In this document: positions 6,970-13,943 of the stretch, piece by piece | How positions within the stretch are numbered: the first letter of the stretch is position 1 | Layout: each line of letters begins with the position of its first letter | Assembly (NCBI GenBank): GCA_041665305.1 | Contig: JBAYJD010000049.1 | Coordinates: 1-20,221 of the forward strand | DNA: 20,221 bases | Source: YA12-FULL-51-18 sp041665305 | GTDB taxonomy: Bacteria > Elusimicrobiota > Elusimicrobia > Elusimicrobiales > UBA9959 | Reading direction: 5' to 3' | Notes under the pieces: model-generated | Database searches by the model: none | Told to the model about the DNA's origin: nothing | Seen by the model: only the letters and a program-made list of their open reading frames with translations | Made by a program: the position numbers and the translations under genes

Positions 6970-7615
6970 TGCTTTTATGGAGTGGCTCATACAATTCCCG
7001 GTGCTTATTTTTTCCATCATTTTCCATGAATTCGCGCATGGCGCGGCCGCTTACAGGAAGGGTGATGATACCGCTTACCTCTCCGGCAGGCTGACATTGA
7101 ACCCGCTGCCCCACCTCGACCTGATCGGTTCCCTTCTGATCCCGGCCATATGCGTTATGTCCCATCTGCCGGCCATCGGCTGGGCCAAGCCCGTGCCGAT
7201 CAACCCTTTGCGCATGCCGCGGCCCAGGCGCGATATGGCTATAGTGGCCATGAGCGGCCCTGTTTCCAATCTCATTCTGGCCGTCATCTCGCTTTTCGTA
7301 TACAAGGTGTTCGCCCTGGGCTTCCTTGGCGGGGACCTGACGCTGACGCTTTTAAAGGCCTGCAGCTGGGGGATCATTATAAATCTGCTCCTGGCCACCT
7401 TCAATCTTATTCCGATCTATCCGCTGGACGGCAGCCAGATAGCCCTGGGCTTCCTGCCGGACAAGTGGCTGGAGGTATACGAGAAACACCTCCCCTACGG
7501 CATGTATATCGTGCTGGGGCTGGTGGTGACCGGCGCGGTACAATGGGTGATAAGGCCGCTGCTGGGTATCAGCCTTTTTTTTCTGGACAAACTCGGCATC
7601 GTGATCGTGATTTAG
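6950..7615 (+). CDS. M50-family (site-2-protease-like) membrane metalloprotease
   Basis: Up to 221 residues with several hydrophobic segments. The zinc-binding HExxH is HEFAHG in the first membrane segment, and the second motif appears as NLIPIYPLDGSQ (the NPDG/PLDG aspartate) near residue 160. The phrase YLSGRLTLNPLPHLDLIG after the first helix is typical of short S2P-like M50 proteins. Such enzymes cut substrates within the membrane; this short form lacks a PDZ domain and its substrate is unknown. Neither ATG (6950 nor 6977) has a ribosome-binding site; starting at 6977 would give MEWLIQFPVL and 212 residues. It lies upstream of trpS-scpA-scpB on the same strand. Confidence 0.9.
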   Translation: MGYINIIAFMEWLIQFPVLIFSIIFHEFAHGAAAYRKGDDTAYLSGRLTLNPLPHLDLIGSLLIPAICVMSHLPAIGWAKPVPINPLRMPRPRRDMAIVAMSGPVSNLILAVISLFVYKVFALGFLGGDLTLTLLKACSWGIIINLLLATFNLIPIYPLDGSQIALGFLPDKWLEVYEKHLPYGMYIVLGLVVTGAVQWVIRPLLGISLFFLDKLGIVIVI

Positions 7616-7732
7616 CCCGGAAAATTCAGGTGAGTGTAGCGGGAGGGCCGAGGTCTGAAGGTTTCGAGATCTATGATGGAATTTTTTCCCCTTCAGCCTT
7701 AAGCCTTTAGTTTTAAGCCTTACCAAGGACCT

Positions 7733-8821
7733 ATGGAGAACAGAAAGATCGTGGTTTCCGGTATGCGCCCCACGGGCCGCCTGCATCTGGGCAATTACTG
7801 GGGCGCGTTAAAGAACTGGGTGGACCTGCAGGACAAATACCTGTGCTATTTCTTTGTCGCCGACTGGCACGCCCTTACCACCGGCCATGAGAAATCCGAC
7901 AGCATACCGGCTAACACCCGGCTGATGGTCCAGGACTGGCTTGCGGCGGGGCTCGATCCCGCCAGATGCGTTATCTTCCGCCAGTCCGACATCAAGGCGC
8001 ACGCCGAACTTTACCTCCTGCTGGGCATGATAACGCCGGTCAGCTGGCTTTTGCGCAATCCCACGTTCAAGGAACAGCTGCTGGAACTGCACAAACAGAA
8101 ATACAAGGGCCAGGAGGACAAGATGAAGTCCGCCGAGGGCGCCAGTAAAAAGCTGCTGGAGGCCCATGCCGGCGAAGGAGAGGACCTGGCCGTCCATTCC
8201 GAGCTTTCCACCTACGGCTTCCTGGGCTATCCCATCCTCCAGGCCGCGGACATCCTGCTTTATAAGGCCGATTTCGTGCCCATAGGCAAAGACCAGCTGC
8301 CGCACCTGGAGCTGACCCGCGAGATAGCCCGCCGCTTCGACCACGCTTTCGGTTCTCCCGTTTTTAAAGAGCCCGGCGCGCTTTTGACCGCCACTCCCGC
8401 GGTGCCGGGGATAGACGGGCGCAAGATGTCCAAGTCCTACGGCAACAGCATAGAGCTGGCCGAGGAGCCGAAAAGTCTTGAGGCCAAGATTAAAAAAATG
8501 TACACCGACCCCCTTAAGATCAGGGTGGACGATAAGGGGCATCCCGAGGGCTGCGTGGTCTGCGCCTTTCACCGCATCTACAACCCCGGTTGGGAAAAGC
8601 GGGAGCTGGAGTGCCGCACCGGGGCGGCCGGCTGCGGCGCCTGCAAGAAACAGCTTTTCGAGCTCATGAACAAAGCCATGGAAGATTTTCGCGTCCGGCG
8701 CCGGGCCTGTGAGAGCGACCCGGGCATAGTGGACAGGATCCTTGAAGCCGGCGGCCCCAGGGCGGGCGCCGCGGCCGGGGCCGTCATGGCCGAGGCCAAT
8801 AAAATAGTGGGGATGATATGA
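7733..8821 (+). CDS. trpS: Tryptophanyl-tRNA synthetase with predicted [4Fe-4S] cysteine motif
   Basis: A class I synthetase of 362 residues that charges tRNA-Trp. The HIGH signature is in PTGRLHLGN (13-21) and KMSKS is at 231-235 (GRKMSKSYGN). Near the C-terminus C274-X19-C294-X6-C301-X2-C304 matches, apart from a slightly shorter first gap, the C-X22-C-X6-C-X2-C cluster ligands known from Thermotoga maritima TrpRS, within a similar surrounding sequence (C, two hydrophobics, His-basic; then GCxxCKK). ATG 7733 has AAGGA just upstream. A 68-residue lysine/glutamate-rich stretch around 110-150 (KQKYKGQEDKMKSAEGASKK) looks like an insertion relative to compact TrpRS. The stop overlaps the scpA start (ATGA). 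Confidence 0.97.
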   Translation: MENRKIVVSGMRPTGRLHLGNYWGALKNWVDLQDKYLCYFFVADWHALTTGHEKSDSIPANTRLMVQDWLAAGLDPARCVIFRQSDIKAHAELYLLLGMITPVSWLLRNPTFKEQLLELHKQKYKGQEDKMKSAEGASKKLLEAHAGEGEDLAVHSELSTYGFLGYPILQAADILLYKADFVPIGKDQLPHLELTREIARRFDHAFGSPVFKEPGALLTATPAVPGIDGRKMSKSYGNSIELAEEPKSLEAKIKKMYTDPLKIRVDDKGHPEGCVVCAFHRIYNPGWEKRELECRTGAAGCGACKKQLFELMNKAMEDFRVRRRACESDPGIVDRILEAGGPRAGAAAGAVMAEANKIVGMI

Positions 8822-9558
8822 ACGCTTTGGATGTGCACCTGGATATTTTTGAAGGCCCGATAGACCTGCTGATGTACCTTATCCGGAAGAACAACCTGGA
8901 CATCTACGATATTCCCATCGCGCAGATCACGAAGGAATATCTGGGCTACCTGGAGGTTATGAAGAGTCTGAACCTGGAAGTGGCGGGCGAGTTCCTGGTG
9001 ATGGCCTCCACGCTGATGCAGATCAAGGCCAGGATGCTGCTGCCGTCCAAGGCCGAGCCGGGAGAGGAAGGCGGCGGCCCCGATCCGCGCGGCAAACTGG
9101 TCACCATGCTGGAGGATTACCAGCGTTACAAGCACGCCTCCAAAACGCTTGAGACCCGCTTTGCCGGGTTCAAGGATGTGTTCTACCGCGGCTCCCCCGT
9201 TTTTTCCAACGACGAGAAGTTCCTGGAATTGGAATTTTTTACTTTGCTTGAGGCCGTAAAACGCGCCTTTGAGCGCGTGGACGACTCCAAGGAAGTGCAG
9301 GCTGAGACTTTCCCCATAGAGTCCAGGGTGGAAAAAGTCCTCAATATGCTCAGGGCCAGGGAGTGGATCCTTCTTGACGATGTGTTCGTGTCCGAGACAA
9401 AACGGCTGGGGATCATAGTTTGTTTTATGGCCCTGCTGGAGCTGATCAAGCAGAGAAAAATACTGGCCGTGCAGGATTCGGCCTACGAAGAAGTGCGTAT
9501 TTACCGCGCGCCCGAGCCGGGAGAGCTTCCCCTCGGAGAGCTGCCGGAAACGATTTAG
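8818..9558 (+). CDS. scpA: Segregation and condensation protein A (kleisin)
   Basis: 246 residues starting in a 4-bp ATGA overlap with trpS, which implies translational coupling. The N-terminal signature is clear: LDIFEGPIDLLMYLIRKN, then LDIYDIPIAQITKEYL, then GEFLVMASTLMQIKARMLLP, which in kleisins contacts the SMC neck. The C-terminal winged-helix part (about 170-235) ends with VCFMALLELIKQRKI. ScpA bridges the SMC ATPase heads and binds ScpB dimers, forming the condensin used in chromosome segregation. scpB follows 88 bp downstream, so the two partners are together as usual; smc is not in this window. Confidence 0.97.
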   Translation: MNALDVHLDIFEGPIDLLMYLIRKNNLDIYDIPIAQITKEYLGYLEVMKSLNLEVAGEFLVMASTLMQIKARMLLPSKAEPGEEGGGPDPRGKLVTMLEDYQRYKHASKTLETRFAGFKDVFYRGSPVFSNDEKFLELEFFTLLEAVKRAFERVDDSKEVQAETFPIESRVEKVLNMLRAREWILLDDVFVSETKRLGIIVCFMALLELIKQRKILAVQDSAYEEVRIYRAPEPGELPLGELPETI

Positions 9559-9575
9559 GGTGCGGGGTCCGGGGC

Positions 9576-9595
9576 GGAGCCGCGCGTGCGGCTCC
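9576..9595 (+). terminator. GC-rich hairpin between scpA and scpB
   Basis: GGAGCCGC and GCGGCTCC (8 bp) flank a GCGT loop, followed shortly by GTTTTC. It could terminate or attenuate transcription between scpA and scpB, lowering scpB expression, or be an RNA-stability hairpin. The U-run is short. Confidence 0.45.
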
Positions 9596-9646
9596 CCGTT
9601 TTCGAACCGGGTACCTGCGCCCCTACCCTTACAGTATGAGGTGCAT

Positions 9647-10615
9647 ATGGAAGATACGGAACTTAGGAAAGCGCTTGAAACCCTTTTTTTTATAACGGAC
9701 CATCCCTTGCCTCCGGAGCGCGTCGCGCAGCTTTGCGAGGTGAAGGACCTTGAGCGCGTCAAGGGCGCCATCGCGGCGTTGAAAGAGCACCTGGACGGGA
9801 ACGGCAGCGCTTTGCAGCTCATGCAGATAGCCGGGGGCTGGCAGATGGCCACCAGGCCCGAGAACGGCTTGTGGGTCAGGAAGCTTTATCACAACAAGAT
9901 GACGGTACGGTTATCGCAGGCCGCCATTGAAACGCTCTGCATTATAGCCTACCGCCAGCCCATGACAAGGGCCGAGATAGAAAGCGTGCGCGGCGTCGAG
10001 GTGATCGGCCCGCTGGACACGCTGAGCGAACGAAAGCTGATCACCGTCGTCGGCCGGCGCGAGACCGTCGGCCGGCCGATACTTTACGGCACTACCGGCG
10101 AGTTCCTGCGGCAGTTCGGCCTTAACTCGCTGGATGACCTGCCCAAACTTGAGAATATCCCCGTGGAGGACGCGCCCAAACAGCTGGTGCCCCAACCCGA
10201 GCCCGCCCAGCCCGTATTGTTCGAGGAGGCGCAGCCTGCCGCGTCCCCGGAAGGGAGTCCGGCGCCGGAGGCCGTTTTGGAAACCTCCGGACCCGTCCCC
10301 GCTGAAGAGCGGCAGGAGGGGGTCCCCGACCGATCTTACGACGGCCCCGCCGTGGAACCGGTTGCGGAAGGCTCGCCCGCGGAGGAAATTCCCGCAGCCC
10401 CGCTTTCTGCGCCTTCCTTCGCTTCCGGGGCCGCGGAAGGACAAGACTCCGCGCAGCCGCCGTTGAACGAAGCGGCTCCGGCCGGCGGTCCCTCCGCTGA
10501 AATAGATCCCGAAGACGAATCCGCGGAGGGGGAACGGTTCGCCGGAACCGCCGAGATCCTGTACACAGCTCCGGACCAGGCGGCGGGCTCCGAAGAGCCC
10601 GGCGATAAAAAATAA
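9647..10615 (+). CDS. scpB: Segregation and condensation protein B with long disordered tail
   Basis: ATG 9647 is chosen because GAGGTG lies 4 bp upstream and MEDTELRKALETLFFITDHPL is the normal ScpB start; a longer frame from 9560 adds an unrelated N-terminus. Residues 1-165 are the tandem winged helices, with LCIIAYRQPMTRAEIESVRGV and RPILYGTT as family signatures. Typical ScpB ends near 190-200 residues, but this protein has 322. Residues about 175-322 form a Pro/Ala/Glu-rich acidic tail without predicted fold. ScpB dimers bind ScpA and regulate the SMC complex. The stop codon overlaps a family B palindrome. Confidence 0.95.
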   Translation: MEDTELRKALETLFFITDHPLPPERVAQLCEVKDLERVKGAIAALKEHLDGNGSALQLMQIAGGWQMATRPENGLWVRKLYHNKMTVRLSQAAIETLCIIAYRQPMTRAEIESVRGVEVIGPLDTLSERKLITVVGRRETVGRPILYGTTGEFLRQFGLNSLDDLPKLENIPVEDAPKQLVPQPEPAQPVLFEEAQPAASPEGSPAPEAVLETSGPVPAEERQEGVPDRSYDGPAVEPVAEGSPAEEIPAAPLSAPSFASGAAEGQDSAQPPLNEAAPAGGPSAEIDPEDESAEGERFAGTAEILYTAPDQAAGSEEPGDKK

Positions 10616-10637
10616 AATGCCGTAAGACGACATTTTA
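10613..10637. repeat. Palindromic repeat family B, copy 1
   Basis: TAAAATGCCG (10613-10622) and CGACATTTTA (10628-10637) pair across a TAAGA loop with one mismatch. The left arm begins with the scpB stop codon. In reverse orientation the same arms and loop recur at 17046-17085, there also overlapping a stop codon. It is probably an intergenic dispersed element and may protect the 3' end of the scpB message. Confidence 0.7.
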
Positions 10638-10649
10638 TCGTACCGAATT

Positions 10650-11675
10650 ATGCCTGAAATACGAAAAGACCCCGTTTTCGGCCGTTGGGTTATAATCGCT
10701 TCCGAACGGGGCCTGCGCCCCAACGAGTTCCGGGGCGGACCCGGGCCGGAGAATCCGTATAATTGTCCTTTCTGTCCCGGTCATGAGAGCGAGACGCCGC
10801 CTTCCATTTATACCCTGTATGCGGACGGCGCTGAGAACGCGAAGGCTCAAAAGCAAAAGGAGCCGGATTGGCGTTTGCGCGTGGTCCTGAACAAATATCC
10901 GGCTCTGGTCGCCCGGGGCCGCGTCGGGAGCGTGGCCGACGGCATGTATGACCGCATGGACGGCATAGGCTCCCATGAGGTGGTCATCGAAACGCCCTGC
11001 CACGACCGGCAGCTGGAAGACATGTCCGTTTCCGGGATCGCCGATATTTTTAAAACATTCGTTCTTCGCGTCAACGAAATCAAGAAGGACCCGGGCATAA
11101 AATATGTGATGATCTTTAAAAATTTCGGGCGCAATGCCGGCGCCAGCCTGGCCCACCCCCATTCCCAGCTTATCGCCATGCCCATGGCGCCGATCCGCGT
11201 GGTGCAGGAGATAGACGGGGCCGAGGCTTACCGCGAAGAGAACGGGGACTGCGTGTTCTGCGATATCCTCAGGCAGGAAACGGTGTACAAAAAACGCGTT
11301 GTCGGCGAAAACGCCGGTTTTCTAGCCATCACGCCTTACGCCAGCCGCTTTTCTTTTGAGACCTGGATCCTGCCGAAAAAACATGAGAGCCACTTCGAGA
11401 ATATGCCCCCGGAACTGGCCGTCGATCTGGCCGCGATAGTGAAAAGCACCATAGGCAAGCTTCATGTCACGATGGAAGACCTTTCCTATAACCTTATAGT
11501 TCACACGATGCCGGTGCAGGACCCTGCGGTGGAACATTACCATTGGCACATCGAGCTCATGCCGAAGCTGAGCCTGGTGGCCGGCTTTGAGTGGGGCACC
11601 GGTTTTTATATAAACACCGTCTCACCGGAAGACGCCGCCTGGATGCTGAACAGCGCAAAAAAGTATAAATTGTAG
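10650..11675 (+). CDS. galT: GalT-like hexose-1-phosphate nucleotidyltransferase (HIT superfamily)
   Basis: 341 residues. The start MPEIRKDPVFGRWVIIASER is typical of GalT. C39-x-x-C42 (CPFC) matches the metal-binding pair; a further CVFC occurs at 201-204. The active-site loop NAGASLAHPHSQ places H169-P-H171, with H171 expected to form the uridylyl-enzyme intermediate. YHWHIELMP (about 297-305) supplies the second His cluster. The classical enzyme exchanges UMP between UDP-glucose and galactose-1-phosphate in the Leloir pathway; related enzymes use ADP-sugars or adenylyl transfer, so the exact nucleotide is open. It precedes glgA on the same strand, suggesting a role in supplying or salvaging nucleotide sugars. 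No ribosome-binding site is obvious. Confidence 0.88.
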   Translation: MPEIRKDPVFGRWVIIASERGLRPNEFRGGPGPENPYNCPFCPGHESETPPSIYTLYADGAENAKAQKQKEPDWRLRVVLNKYPALVARGRVGSVADGMYDRMDGIGSHEVVIETPCHDRQLEDMSVSGIADIFKTFVLRVNEIKKDPGIKYVMIFKNFGRNAGASLAHPHSQLIAMPMAPIRVVQEIDGAEAYREENGDCVFCDILRQETVYKKRVVGENAGFLAITPYASRFSFETWILPKKHESHFENMPPELAVDLAAIVKSTIGKLHVTMEDLSYNLIVHTMPVQDPAVEHYHWHIELMPKLSLVAGFEWGTGFYINTVSPEDAAWMLNSAKKYKL

Positions 11676-11681
11676 AAGATC

Positions 11682-11715
11682 GGAGGACCGGGGGCTCGGC
11701 CCGGGACGGTCCTCC
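11682..11715 (+). terminator. GC-rich hairpin between galT and glgA
   Basis: GGAGGACCG (11682-11690) pairs with CGGTCCTCC (11707-11715) around a 16-nt GC-rich loop that can pair further. No U-run follows, so an attenuating or mRNA-stabilising hairpin is as likely as a true terminator. It ends 14 bp before the glgA start. Confidence 0.45.
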
Positions 11716-11729
11716 AAAATGGAGAAATT

Positions 11730-13187
11730 ATGAAAATTCTTGTTGCCGCCAGCGAAGCTTTTCCGTTCTGCAAGACGGGAGGTCTTGGCGATGTGGTCGG
11801 GTCCCTGGCGCAGGTGTTCTCACGGGGGGAGGGCAATGAAGTGGTCCTTTTTATTCCCCGTTACAGGAATATAGGCGGAGGCGCTTTTTCACTGAAGGCT
11901 GTGGGCGGCAGTTTTCTTATCCCGGTCGGCAACCGCGTGGAGACCGCTACGATGTCGTTCGTGCAGTGGGGGAAGGTCGCCGTGTATTTTATAGAGAATT
12001 CCAAGTATTTCGACCGTCCCGGCATTTACCGCTCCAATTTCGGGGATTACGAGGATAACGACGAAAGGTTCATCTTCTTCTCCCGTGCCGTGCTCGAAGG
12101 CGCGAAATTTATCGGTTTTAAACCGGATGTGATCCACAGCCACGACTGGCAGACCGGCCTGGTCAGCGCCTATCTGAAGACCCTTTACCGCATAGATTCC
12201 TTTTTTTCCAAGACCGCAAGCGTGTTTACCATCAACAACATCGCCTATCAGGGGATGTTCCCCAGGGAAACGCTGCTGAAGGCGGGCTTCTCCTGGCCTG
12301 ATTTTACGCCGGACAAGCTGGAGTTCTACGGCGGTTTGAACTACATGAAGGCCGGCATTATGCTGTCCGACCTGGTCACCACGGTCAGTCCCACTTACGC
12401 CAGCGAGATCCAGTTCAGGCCGGAATTCGGCAAAGGTCTCGAAGGCGCCCTGCGGTACAGGACCTCGGACCTGTTCGGCATCCTTAACGGCATAGATGAG
12501 GAGATATGGGACCCCGCCACCGACACCTTTATTGAAAGGGGCTACGATGTGAAAAGTTTCCTGCGCGGCAAGGGCGCCTGCAAGAAAGCCCTTCAGCATG
12601 AATGCGGACTGGAAGAATCCAAGGACAGGATGCTGGCGGGCGTGGTCTCGCGGCTGGACCATCAGAAGGGCCTGGATATCTTATCGCGGCTGCTCCCCGA
12701 GTTCGCGGATAAGATACAGTTCGTCCTCCTGGGCGTAGGGGACCCGGCCCTCACAGGAACATTCGCGAATTTGGCCAAAGAGCATCCCAAGCAGATCTTT
12801 TTCAGGCCGGGTTTCGACGAAGGGTTCGCGCATAAGATCTATGCGGCCTCCGATATTTTTCTGATGCCGTCGCGTTTCGAGCCGTGCGGCTTGTCGCAGA
12901 TGATAGCCATGCGCTACGGTTCCCTGCCGGTGGTCACCCGTACCGGAGGGTTGAAGGACACCGTTAACTATACCGGCGAGCCCAAAGATTCCAACGGGTT
13001 CGCCATGGATAACGCCGGGGACGAGCAGCTCAAGTCCATACTCGGGCACGCGGTTTCGCTGTTCGGCTGGCGGGAGAACTGGAACACGATGGTCAGGAAC
13101 GCCATGAAAGGCGACTACTCCTGGACCAGGTCCTCGCAGGACTATCTGCGTCTTTTTAACATCGCCTACCAAAAAAAGCAGCTTTGA
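11730..13187 (+). CDS. glgA: Glycogen (starch) synthase, GT5 family
   Basis: 485 residues, the normal length. ATG 11730 is preceded by GGAG 6-9 bp upstream. The N-terminal nucleotide-sugar site KTGGLGDV is at residues 15-22, the N-terminal domain contains HSHDWQTGL, and the C-terminal domain has SRFEPCGLSQMIAMRYG followed by TRTGGLKDTV, all GT5 hallmarks. It extends alpha-1,4-glucan from ADP-glucose (or UDP-glucose) in the cytoplasm, making glycogen. The upstream GalT-like gene may feed sugar phosphates into this pathway. No glgB, glgC or glgP is present in the window. Confidence 0.96.
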   Translation: MKILVAASEAFPFCKTGGLGDVVGSLAQVFSRGEGNEVVLFIPRYRNIGGGAFSLKAVGGSFLIPVGNRVETATMSFVQWGKVAVYFIENSKYFDRPGIYRSNFGDYEDNDERFIFFSRAVLEGAKFIGFKPDVIHSHDWQTGLVSAYLKTLYRIDSFFSKTASVFTINNIAYQGMFPRETLLKAGFSWPDFTPDKLEFYGGLNYMKAGIMLSDLVTTVSPTYASEIQFRPEFGKGLEGALRYRTSDLFGILNGIDEEIWDPATDTFIERGYDVKSFLRGKGACKKALQHECGLEESKDRMLAGVVSRLDHQKGLDILSRLLPEFADKIQFVLLGVGDPALTGTFANLAKEHPKQIFFRPGFDEGFAHKIYAASDIFLMPSRFEPCGLSQMIAMRYGSLPVVTRTGGLKDTVNYTGEPKDSNGFAMDNAGDEQLKSILGHAVSLFGWRENWNTMVRNAMKGDYSWTRSSQDYLRLFNIAYQKKQL

Positions 13188-13203
13188 CCGTCGCGACATA
13201 GGT

Positions 13204-13231
13204 CAAAAGGGCATATTTCAGCAGCCTTTTG
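13204..13231 (+). repeat. Inverted repeat downstream of glgA
   Basis: CAAAAGG (13204-13210) and CCTTTTG (13225-13231) form a 7-bp stem with a 14-nt loop, starting 17 bp after the glgA stop. ATAGGTC occurs on both sides (13198-13204 and 13243-13249). It may be a weak terminator or part of the control region of the next gene; no convincing promoter was identified in 13188-13366. Confidence 0.35.
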
Positions 13232-13366
13232 CCTGCGCAATTATAGGTCCGACGGCTCTTATCCGGTCGTATTATTTAAAGGTACACTTAATGAGCGCGG
13301 AATATTCGCGCGGCCCGCTGATGTTTAGATCAGAGGGTAAATAGTAAGGAGATGAAAGGAGATAAC

Positions 13367-13777
13367 ATGAAAAGAATTATTGTGACGACGGTGGCGATGC
13401 TTTGTCTAGCCGGTGGAGCGTATGCCGAGACCGCGGTACAGCAGCTTCTAACAGTGGCCGTGACGGAAACGATCATTGAGTCGCCTGCGGCTGCGCCGGA
13501 TCAGGTGAAACAACCTATCGTTCCGCAACAGCCGCCCTGCTTCCTGGAAGCGCTTGGCGTGGCTCAGAAGGCGATCGATAAAGAGGCTCAGACTGTGGGT
13601 TTGGAACCTAAGGGCATTATTCTTGTGGAGACCATGAAATTCCAGTTCGCCGGCCCGTCTTCATTGGAATTTTCGTTCAACGGCGTTATCGGCAGAGGCC
13701 AATATAATGTGGCGTTGACAATGAACCCCACCTGCGATCTGAAGGGTCCGGTCAAAGTCATAAACCTCGCGAAATGA
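13367..13777 (+). CDS. Small secreted protein of unknown function
   Basis: ATG 13367 has a strong AAAGGAG 6 bp upstream; a further ATG at 13352 is less well placed. The 136-residue product begins with a clear Sec signal peptide (MKRIIVTTVAMLCLAGGAYA, cleavage expected after AYA). The mature part has a Pro/Gln-rich stretch (PVPQQPP-like, about 45-60), then a more regular beta-rich region containing FQFAGPSSLEFSFNGVIG and two cysteines (one near the middle, one near the end) that could pair. No family is recognised. It appears to be a single-gene unit: a 179-bp upstream region and a strong terminator after it. Location is periplasm or outside the cell. Confidence 0.8.
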   Translation: MKRIIVTTVAMLCLAGGAYAETAVQQLLTVAVTETIIESPAAAPDQVKQPIVPQQPPCFLEALGVAQKAIDKEAQTVGLEPKGIILVETMKFQFAGPSSLEFSFNGVIGRGQYNVALTMNPTCDLKGPVKVINLAK

Positions 13778-13797
13778 CCTGCTGACGAGAGTAACTT

Positions 13798-13833
13798 TAA
13801 ACACCGCCGTTCGCGCGAACGGCGGTGTTTTTG
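13798..13833 (+). terminator. Rho-independent terminator of the secreted-protein gene
   Basis: ACACCGCCGTTCGC pairs perfectly with GCGAACGGCGGTGT (28-bp palindrome, 13801-13828), flanked by AAA before and TTTTTG after. It lies 21 bp beyond the stop and is the clearest terminator in the window. Confidence 0.88.
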
Positions 13834-13909
13834 ATTTTGTCGGGCATGGGGCGCCGAGTAGGCCGGCGGATTGTTTATTTACCGCCGTGGAATTCCCCCG
13901 GTGGTTCTT

Positions 13910-13943
13910 AAAACCGGAGAGGCTTTTAAAGCTCTCCGGTTTT
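13910..13943 (-). terminator. Terminator hairpin overlapping the stop of the RND pump gene
   Basis: AAAACCGGAGAG (13910-13921) and CTCTCCGGTTTT (13932-13943) form a perfect 12-bp stem with a 10-nt loop. On the minus strand the hairpin includes the last codons and the TAA of the pump gene and ends in UUUU. It would end the efflux operon and, with A/T on both sides, may work in both directions. Confidence 0.75.

Noticed and set aside
7690..7725. Repeated TTAAGCCTT strings upstream of trpS
   Set aside because: Short low-complexity direct repeats; no T-box, tryptophan attenuator or other known regulatory structure was recognisable.
8578..9852. 424-codon minus-strand ORF spanning trpS-scpA-scpB
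   Set aside because: It crosses three clearly coding plus-strand genes and shows no recognisable domain.
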